From CAZUNB01 sp964622235 (GTDB taxonomy: Bacteria; Patescibacteriota; Saccharimonadia; Saccharimonadales; JAGPDM01), in the NCBI GenBank assembly GCA_964622235.1, contig CAZUNB010000041.1, forward strand, positions 1 through 9,102: a stretch of 9,102 nucleotides of DNA, in the 5' to 3' direction. The notes beneath the pieces are model-generated. The model saw only the letters and a program-made list of their open reading frames with translations, was not told the DNA's origin and ran no database searches. Positions 4,580-9,102 of this stretch are shown piece by piece (the stretch's first letter is position 1; every line of letters begins with the position of its first letter). The position numbers and the translations under genes were made by a program.

Positions 4580-5281
4580 TTAACTTGTCTGGAATTCAAA
4601 GAATTCAAACAGGACGCTTCTTGTTCGATCGAGACTAGCAGTCAAATTACTGATGTTCTTCAGATTTGCTAAAGGTTGTGAACGCAACAAGCGCCAGGCT
4701 TTTATATCGTCTGCACGAAACTCATAACCACTATTCGCCTCTGTTGGGATAAATACCCCGTCTTGAACACTAAATTTATATAATAAATCAGCCGCTAAGA
4801 CTACATCATTGGCATCATATTCTAGATTTGGTGAACTGCCTTGACTTGCCAAAATCTGCATCTGCAACCACATTTGTGGTAGATTAGAGTTCTCAGCTAC
4901 ATTATTCAAGATTTCAAAACAACTCAGCAATGGTGCAAATAATTCAGCACCTTCACCGTCTTCGATCAGCTTTTCAATACGTTTTAAAAAGTAAAAGGCT
5001 ATTTGTGAACGATCATAATTACGTATTAGATTCGGAAAATCTTTCAGATTACGCGCAGAACGAACAATCCCCATCTCACGATTTGGGCTTTTCAAAATAG
5101 TAAGTTGCTGTAAGGCGAGCGGTTCAATCCCAGAAGCAATTTTCGACTTCGCTTTACGGACTCCTTTAGCAATTGCGCTAACCTTACCATTCTCCTCTGT
5201 TAAAATTGTCAAAATACGATCACTCTCTTGATAGTTGACTCGTCGTAAAACTAGAGCGCGTGTATTGAATTGATCACTCAT
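4580..5281 (-). CDS. recO: DNA repair protein RecO
   Basis: RecO, with RecR and often RecF, displaces single-strand binding protein and loads RecA at gaps. The 233-aa protein is of normal length. The N-terminal OB fold is clear: TRALVLRRVNYQESDRILTI (7-26), then TEENGKVSAIAKGVRKAKSK (28-47) and the conserved PL (54-55). An all-helical C-terminal part follows. The four zinc-binding cysteines many RecO proteins carry in this part are absent: the only cysteine is C121, and the usual region reads SSPNLEYDAND and DGVFIPTEANSG (149-185). It is therefore a zinc-free form. Its ATG overlaps the response regulator stop (ATGA at 5281-5278), so it is the third gene of that operon and depends on coupled translation. 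Confidence 0.95.
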   Translation of the reverse strand: MSDQFNTRALVLRRVNYQESDRILTILTEENGKVSAIAKGVRKAKSKIASGIEPLALQQLTILKSPNREMGIVRSARNLKDFPNLIRNYDRSQIAFYFLKRIEKLIEDGEGAELFAPLLSCFEILNNVAENSNLPQMWLQMQILASQGSSPNLEYDANDVVLAADLLYKFSVQDGVFIPTEANSGYEFRADDIKAWRLLRSQPLANLKNISNLTASLDRTRSVLFEFFEFQTS

Positions 5282-5658
5282 AACTTTTCCATAATCGATT
5301 TGATACTCTTACTAAAAACAGTTGGTGGAAATTTTGATTTTTCAAAAACTTCACTAACATTTAGTTCTCGTAGTTGTTTAGAAAAACCACCAAGCTCAAT
5401 TGAGCTGAGGATAATTACTGGAATCTGCGCTAAATCTTCATGGCTTTGCAGCTCATATAAGATTGATAGTGCATTATGCTTTGGCAAGAAAAAATCGAGA
5501 ATAATTAAATCAATTGTAAACTCATCACAAACATCAAGAACGATCTGCGCAGATGCAGCTCGATGAACCGTTGCTGAGTATTCTTTTTCAAGTATCTGTG
5601 CATACAAATCTGCTAACCACTCATCATCATCGACCAGTAAAATATTAAGCATTTTCAT
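5278..5658 (-). CDS. single-domain response regulator (receiver only)
   Basis: A 126-aa CheY-like receiver without an output domain. The acidic cluster is VDDDE (9-13), the phosphoacceptor is D55 in IILDFFLPK (52-60), the switch serine is S85 or S86 in VIILSSI (81-87), and the conserved lysine is K107 in VFEKSKF (104-110). The usual D-G after the phosphoacceptor loop is replaced by HNA (61-63). It must signal by protein contact, or by a phosphorelay, because no DNA-binding part follows. The frame opens further 5' with a GTG at 5685, but the ATG at 5658 has GGAG 10 nt upstream and begins where receivers begin; an ATG at 5652 is also possible. It overlaps the kinase by 14 nt and recO by 4 nt, and the kinase is its evident partner. 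Confidence 0.9.
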   Translation of the reverse strand: MKMLNILLVDDDEWLADLYAQILEKEYSATVHRAASAQIVLDVCDEFTIDLIILDFFLPKHNALSILYELQSHEDLAQIPVIILSSIELGGFSKQLRELNVSEVFEKSKFPPTVFSKSIKSIMEKL

Positions 5659-6349
5659 CTGGGAAAAGCTCCAGTTGTTCAGCACGCGGCAATGTCAAAC
5701 TAAAAATTGTTTTTTTGTTCATACGCTTTACCTTGAGGTGTGCACCGATTTTATCCGCTAATTCAAATGCTAACTGTAGACCTAGCCCATTACTGTCGGC
5801 TCGCGCCATCATCGGACGGTGGATGGTTCGCTTCTTATCTGATATTTGTTTCAACTCTTTACCGCTGACCCCATCACCTTCATCGACTACTTCAATCTGT
5901 ACAATATCTTTTGTCGCTTTTAGCCGAATAGCTATCCGGCTTTGTTTTGGCGAATATTTACTTGCGTTATCTAGCAAATTTCGAAAAATCAGACGAGCTA
6001 TTTCAGGATTAACATATGCCGGTGGAATTGATTTTCTAGTAATAGAGATTTTTTGCTGTCGTGACCCTAAAACAACCTCATAATCATCAACCACCGAGTT
6101 AACCATAGTGTTGATATTAGTAATTGACGATTGAGTCTGTCGATTCTGTGCAGCCAATAACATAGCTTCAAGCATCTGTATCTGCTGGGCTAGTGACTGC
6201 TTAAGTCGTTTAATTATTTGTTGATTCTTGGTCTCTTCTACTGACAGAACATCGAACCCTGCCTGTAGATACACCAGCCCGCTTTTGAGCTCATGCGCTA
6301 TCTTTGCCGCGAACCGCCAATCTACCTCCGAATACTCAGACTTTTGCAT
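5645..6349 (-). CDS. cytosolic histidine kinase without sensor domain
   Basis: The 234-aa protein starts almost directly with the dimerisation/phosphoacceptor helix and continues into the ATPase domain. Visible motifs are the H-box AKIAHELKSGL (15-25, H19), the N-box RNLLDNASKYS (123-133), the G1 box VDEGDGV (155-161) and the G2 box SNGLGLQLAFELADKIG (186-202). No membrane helix, PAS, GAF or HAMP domain precedes H19, so any signal must come through partner proteins. The H-box is unusual: the P of HELR/K-T-P-L is a glycine, and the T/N used for phosphatase activity in HisKA kinases is S23. It heads the operon with the receiver gene and recO. The start is supported by an extended -10 ending 6 nt before the ATG, without an SD. 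Confidence 0.92.
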   Translation of the reverse strand: MQKSEYSEVDWRFAAKIAHELKSGLVYLQAGFDVLSVEETKNQQIIKRLKQSLAQQIQMLEAMLLAAQNRQTQSSITNINTMVNSVVDDYEVVLGSRQQKISITRKSIPPAYVNPEIARLIFRNLLDNASKYSPKQSRIAIRLKATKDIVQIEVVDEGDGVSGKELKQISDKKRTIHRPMMARADSNGLGLQLAFELADKIGAHLKVKRMNKKTIFSLTLPRAEQLELFPDENA

Positions 6350-6355
6350 ACAACC

Positions 6356-6364
6356 AGTCTAGCA
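6356..6364 (-). promoter_or_regulatory. extended -10 of the kinase-receiver-recO operon, leaderless spacing
   Basis: On the minus strand TG-C (6364-6362) runs directly into TAGACT (6361-6356), an extended -10. Six bases (GGTTGT) separate it from the ATG at 6349, so +1 coincides with the start codon. No SD lies in this gap and no clear -35 is present. Confidence 0.5.
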
Positions 6365-6400
6365 AAGCCAAGGCATCCATGCAGCTAACGATTAGAAAAC

Positions 6401-7051
6401 TTATTGGGAAAAACTTAACGAATCGACAATTTGATTGAAATCAGCTAAATACTGCTCAGATTCAGTAGTTAAAACTAGAGTTTTATCACGAATTGGTAGA
6501 ACGATAATTGAACCACGATCATCAGGGGTTATCTGTCCGTCAAGACGTACACCCTGAACGTTGGCAACCGTAATACTACTACCGTTAAGGTCGCCCTTCT
6601 GTACTTGGTTGTCAAACTTAGCAACTGATTCTGGGTAAAGCGCATCAACAAGCTGTATGTTGAATGCATATGATCTTGAACCAGCATTTGCTGTTTCAAT
6701 AATCTTTGGGTGAAAGGTTCCATTAATCTGCGTTGCAGCACGCTCATTTTCTTCTACCATACCACTCCATGTTTTCGGGTAACTAAACTTAATATTACTC
6801 AATACAGACGGCGATGCGTATTCACGGCGGGGCTCTTTCTCTCGTTCGATATACGCGGCTTCAAGCTCCTCTGCTTGAGTTTTTTTTGCAGCTTCAACTG
6901 CGCTAGCAACTTTGACATTCAGGTTGTTTGTCGCGTCGCTGAACTGTGAATAAAAGTAAATGCTCGCGCCAGCTCCAACTAAAGTTGTCAATGCTAGCAA
7001 GATTACCGGAATAATCAGCTTAGACATACCATTTTGATTGTGTAGTTTCAT
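6401..7051 (-). CDS. membrane-anchored exported protein with PsbP-like C-terminal domain
   Basis: A 216-aa protein of unknown role. It has a short basic cytoplasmic N-terminus, one hydrophobic helix (about 12-34, LIIPVILLALTTLVGAGASI), an alanine- and glutamate-rich, probably coiled-coil spacer (about 38-76), then a globular domain. That domain begins IKFSYPKTWSG (87-97) and ends FNQIVDSLSFS (205-215), the pattern of PsbP-like or DUF1795-type domains found on many surface proteins; this match is from memory and tentative. No lipobox cysteine or cleavage site is seen, so it should stay anchored with the domain outside. The frame opens 12 codons earlier with TTG, but the ATG at 7051 is chosen: TATGAT ends 6 nt before it, with TTGCAA 18 bp further up. 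It appears to be a single-gene unit. Confidence 0.85.
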   Translation of the reverse strand: MKLHNQNGMSKLIIPVILLALTTLVGAGASIYFYSQFSDATNNLNVKVASAVEAAKKTQAEELEAAYIEREKEPRREYASPSVLSNIKFSYPKTWSGMVEENERAATQINGTFHPKIIETANAGSRSYAFNIQLVDALYPESVAKFDNQVQKGDLNGSSITVANVQGVRLDGQITPDDRGSIIVLPIRDKTLVLTTESEQYLADFNQIVDSLSFSQ

Positions 7052-7057
7052 AGCGAT

Positions 7058-7087
7058 ATCATACACAAAAGCATGAGCGTATTGCAA
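7058..7087 (-). promoter_or_regulatory. promoter of the exported protein gene, leaderless spacing
   Basis: On the minus strand TTGCAA (7087-7082), an 18-bp spacer and TATGAT (7063-7058) form a promoter whose -10 ends 6 nt before the ATG at 7051. It covers the upstream TTG codon, which therefore cannot be a start. Confidence 0.55.
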
Positions 7088-7111
7088 TAGACTGGCTTCT
7101 CCACTGTAGAA

Positions 7112-7145
7112 AAAACCATTTTCTTAAGACAATCTAAAATAGATT
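7112..7145 (-). terminator. weak terminator candidate after the xse operon
   Basis: On the minus strand an AT-rich perfect hairpin (AATCTA, TTT, TAGATT; 7145-7131) is followed, after about 13 nt, by a run of six T residues (7117-7112). The stem is weak and the T-run is not adjacent, so the call rests mainly on its place between two units. Confidence 0.2.
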
Positions 7146-7169
7146 AGTTGACTTCGCTAATAAACGATA

Positions 7170-7646
7170 TCAATAGTTGTAAAGAAACACCCCATTTTTT
7201 TCTCTACTGGCTTTCTTCGTTGGTAGATTATAGGCAATACATGCAACTCGCTGTGTTTTTGATTCTTTTTCAAGTTTTTTTTCAAGTTTTCCGATAAATC
7301 TACTATCCAGAAAAACGACAATCGCATCTGCTTTAGATAAATCTTCATAGAAAAAATTTCTTAATTTTATTGTAATATTTTTCCGCTGCGGTAAGCATAG
7401 TATTATCGAGAAAAACCACAAAACAGGATTAATCTCATAGCCAATCGCTTTTGCCCCCAAAGAAGCTGCCTGTCGTAACATTCGTCCATCTCCACTGCCG
7501 AGATCAATAAACGTCTCTCCTTTTTGGAGCTCCAACAGTTCAAAAACGGCTTTTTGATTTACTTTATGTACTGGCACATAGGGAGCCCCGAATAAAATTG
7601 AGCTCAATAGGAAAAATGCCACAAACAGCATTATTGCTGTTATCAT
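7170..7646 (-). CDS. membrane-anchored class I SAM-dependent methyltransferase, FAM173-like
   Basis: The 158-aa protein has one N-terminal membrane helix (about 1-21) and then a short Rossmann-type methyltransferase domain. Motif I is ETFIDLGSGDGR (44-55), and the acidic residue that holds the SAM ribose is E71 in AIGYEINPVLW (67-77). The layout (membrane helix, YVP-containing linker, DLGSGDGR, G-A-x-A-x-GYE-x-NP) resembles the FAM173 family, whose human mitochondrial member methylates a lysine of the ATP synthase c-subunit; a protein lysine substrate is thus a guess from similarity. The C-terminal part is short, so substrate recognition must be minimal. Its ATG overlaps the xseB stop (ATGA at 7646-7643) with no SD, so it is translated by coupling as the third gene of the xseA operon. 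It could instead act on a small membrane molecule. Confidence 0.87.
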   Translation of the reverse strand: MITAIMLFVAFFLLSSILFGAPYVPVHKVNQKAVFELLELQKGETFIDLGSGDGRMLRQAASLGAKAIGYEINPVLWFFSIILCLPQRKNITIKLRNFFYEDLSKADAIVVFLDSRFIGKLEKKLEKESKTQRVACIAYNLPTKKASREKNGVFLYNY

Positions 7647-7855
7647 AGCGATGAGTCGTTTTGGTCTTGTGACAGTTCCTCAATTTTTTGGGTAGTATCA
7701 GACAACTCTTTTTTCAGCTCGGTAATCAGCTTCATGGCTGATTGTAATTTTTTAGTTGAGGCTGACAAACTAACCTCCTCACCCTCAAACCAGTCGAGCA
7801 GTTCCTGTAGTTCATTCATTTTATCTTCGAATGTTTTAGCTGTTTTTTGTGACAT
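7643..7855 (-). CDS. xseB: exodeoxyribonuclease VII small subunit
   Basis: XseB forms a helical hairpin, several copies of which bind each XseA chain and are needed for exonuclease VII activity on single-stranded DNA. The 70-aa protein has the family's features: FEDKMNELQELLDWFEGEE (9-27), matching FE..L.eLe.iv..LE.ge, then a serine-rich turn (29-33) and a second helix ending in ELSDTTQKIEEL (50-61). The length is normal. A GGAG lies 8 nt before its ATG, inside the end of xseA, and the two genes overlap by 20 nt, which suits the need for excess small subunit made together with the large one. Confidence 0.93.
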   Translation of the reverse strand: MSQKTAKTFEDKMNELQELLDWFEGEEVSLSASTKKLQSAMKLITELKKELSDTTQKIEELSQDQNDSSL

Positions 7856-9011
7856 TTATAATCTCCGCGTTAATTATACCATCTGATAGCTCGACACTAA
7901 TATTTTGTGACTTATTAATACTTCCAATCGACTCTACGAACTGGCCACCTTGCGAGACAAGCGCAAAACCCCGTGCCAAACTTCGCTTTGGGTCGAGCAA
8001 GCGCAACTCTCGCTCGAAATGGCCCAACACGTCGGCGCGACTTGTCGTAAATTGCCTTGAAGCATAAATTATTTGTTTCTTCAGATGCGACACTCGCTGA
8101 TTCAATTCATTTATCGGAATTAAGTGCGGTAACTTTTGAATTGCTCGTTGCAATACCTCACGGTGACTATCCAGCTGAAATTGAAGCGAATCAAAAACTG
8201 CATCACGACTCTGCTCAAGCTCATAAAGTACGTCGTCACGACTCGGCGTTGCTAAAACCGCGGCATGAGTCGGTGTTGAAGCCCGAACATCCGCTGCCAG
8301 TTCCGCCAGGCACGTGTCGCTTTCGTGCCCAATCCCGACCACAGTCGGTGTTCGGCTCGTAGCAACGGCACGGATGACGGACTCATCATTAAAGCTAGCC
8401 AGATCTTCGGCTGACCCACCCCCACGGGCGACAATTAAAACATCAATCGGTCTCTGGTTAAGGCGTTGTATTTGCCTGTCTATCATTTCGGGTGCTCGCT
8501 CGCCTTGCACCTGCGTATCAGCCAGAATAATTATCGCCAGCGGCCAGCGCTCTTCAAGTCGTTTCAGCATATCGGCGGCCGCAGCTGATTTACGAGCCGT
8601 AATAATACCGATGGTTTCTGGGTAATCAGGAATAGGACGTTTGCGATCTTCGTCGAAAACACCTTCAGCACTAAGCTTCGTTTTTAAAATCTCAAAAGCA
8701 CGATTCAGCGCGCCTTCACCGAGAGGTCGAATATATTTTGCCGTTAAACTAAAACGGCCTTTTTGGGTCAGCTTTGGTTTGGCGCTAATCTGTACCTGCA
8801 TACCAACTTCAACATTTTTTGGAAAATTAACTAAAGGCATCATACATTCGACCACTGATGTTTTATCTTTCAAGCTGAAAAATACCAGTTGGTTTCGCCA
8901 TGGATTAGCCTGCGTGAGCTCGCCATGGACTAAAACTTCTGGATAGGCACCATCAAGCGTCATATTGACGAGTGCAATAAGCTCCGAAACTGATAGATCT
9001 AGTATATCCAT
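7836..9011 (-). CDS. xseA: exodeoxyribonuclease VII large subunit
   Basis: XseA is the catalytic chain of exonuclease VII, which cuts single-stranded DNA from both ends. The 391-aa protein has an N-terminal OB-fold (about 1-100) opening with ILDLSVSELIALV and VLVHGELTQ (26-34), then the nuclease domain: IGIITARKSAAAADML (134-149), VARGGGSAEDLASFNDE (194-210) and GIGHESDTCLAELAAD (226-241) with RASTPTHAA (243-251). A long helical region for XseB binding follows, ending in the conserved LDPKRSLARGFALV (339-352). It is slightly shorter than the E. coli protein. An ATG three codons upstream (9020) is also in frame, but it lies inside a perfect TATAAT. Taking 9011 leaves the -10 seven bases upstream and fits the usual family start. 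First gene of the xseA-xseB-methyltransferase operon. Confidence 0.95.
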   Translation of the reverse strand: MDILDLSVSELIALVNMTLDGAYPEVLVHGELTQANPWRNQLVFFSLKDKTSVVECMMPLVNFPKNVEVGMQVQISAKPKLTQKGRFSLTAKYIRPLGEGALNRAFEILKTKLSAEGVFDEDRKRPIPDYPETIGIITARKSAAAADMLKRLEERWPLAIIILADTQVQGERAPEMIDRQIQRLNQRPIDVLIVARGGGSAEDLASFNDESVIRAVATSRTPTVVGIGHESDTCLAELAADVRASTPTHAAVLATPSRDDVLYELEQSRDAVFDSLQFQLDSHREVLQRAIQKLPHLIPINELNQRVSHLKKQIIYASRQFTTSRADVLGHFERELRLLDPKRSLARGFALVSQGGQFVESIGSINKSQNISVELSDGIINAEIINVTKNS

Positions 9012-9018
9012 GCTCTTC

Positions 9019-9024
9019 ATTATA
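9019..9024 (-). promoter_or_regulatory. consensus -10 of the xse operon, leaderless spacing
   Basis: A perfect TATAAT on the minus strand (9024-9019) lies seven bases (GAAGAGC) before the ATG at 9011 and overlaps the alternative ATG at 9020. No good -35 is seen 16-18 bp upstream. Confidence 0.5.
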
Positions 9025-9052
9025 ATAGACCTGTCACCTAATTTTTGTAATA

Positions 9053-9102
9053 TTAAGCAGCGTTATCTGGTGGCAATGTGCTCTCATGTTGATTAGGTAC
9101 TA
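9053..9102 (-). CDS. possible C-terminal end of an upstream gene
   Basis: One minus-strand frame is open from the right edge to a TAA at 9055-9053 and reads VPNQHESTLPPDNAA. It is polar and proline-containing, as many protein tails are, and its placement 41 nt before the xseA ATG would suit an upstream gene on the same strand. Fifteen codons are too few to prove coding; the other two minus frames contain stops near the edge. Confidence 0.3.
   Translation of the reverse strand, partial: VPNQHESTLPPDNAA

Noticed and set aside
4312..4608. A 98-codon minus-strand frame between recO and glyS
   Set aside because: It begins at a TTG inside the recO 3' end, has no other Met codon and no SD, shows no domain-like pattern, and runs across the hairpin and repeat sequences.
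7157..7348. 63-codon minus frame overlapping the methyltransferase 3' end
   Set aside because: It is out of frame with a clear methyltransferase and only reflects its A-rich composition.

Overview
The window looks like a dense, moderately AT-rich stretch of chromosome from a small-genome bacterium, most plausibly Candidatus Saccharibacteria (TM7) or a relative in the Patescibacteria/CPR. This is an inference. It rests on a one-chain (alpha2-type) glycyl-tRNA synthetase, short minimal versions of housekeeping proteins, many 4-20 nt gene overlaps, and small membrane proteins without close namesakes. TGA ends at least four genes (2250-2252, 5278-5280, 7170-7172, 7643-7645), so the UGA-to-glycine code of Absconditabacteria/Gracilibacteria is not in use. 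There is no sign of prophage, insertion sequence, CRISPR array, tRNA or rRNA.

Layout, left to right. Positions 1-800 hold, on the minus strand, the very start of a gene leaving the window, a two-helix membrane peptide, and ribonuclease HI (rnhA). A minimal two-helix K+ channel (849-1157, plus) diverges from rnhA. Next come a conserved protein of unknown function (1260-1703, minus) and, diverging from it, an operon of a 2TM-domain membrane protein and a PadR-like regulator (1803-2596, plus). Glycyl-tRNA synthetase (2607-3953, minus) converges on that operon with only 10 bp between. A gap of 626 bp (3954-4579) holds no convincing gene but several strong hairpins and a direct repeat. An overlapping minus-strand operon follows: sensorless histidine kinase, single-domain response regulator, recO (6349 to 4580). 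Then come an anchored exported protein (6401-7051) and the operon xseA-xseB-methyltransferase (9011 to 7170). The right edge may hold the tail of one more gene.

How the genes work together. The conserved core is DNA and RNA maintenance: RNase HI removes RNA from RNA:DNA hybrids, RecO loads RecA in gap repair, and XseAB (exonuclease VII) degrades single-stranded DNA. Alongside it sit glycine charging and several membrane or signalling proteins. RecO is translationally coupled to a two-component pair that lacks both a recognisable sensor and an output domain.

The most striking pattern is in the starts. At seven transcription units a -10-like hexamer (TANNNT) ends exactly 6 or 7 nt before the ATG, with no Shine-Dalgarno sequence. 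In three of these the hexamer is preceded by TGN (extended -10). The mRNA would then begin at or next to the start codon, so leaderless translation appears to be the default for first genes here. Downstream operon genes start by overlap, some with an SD. The 2TM/PadR operon is the clear exception, with a full -35/-10 promoter and an AAGGAG SD. The second item worth attention is the structured 3991-4579 gap.
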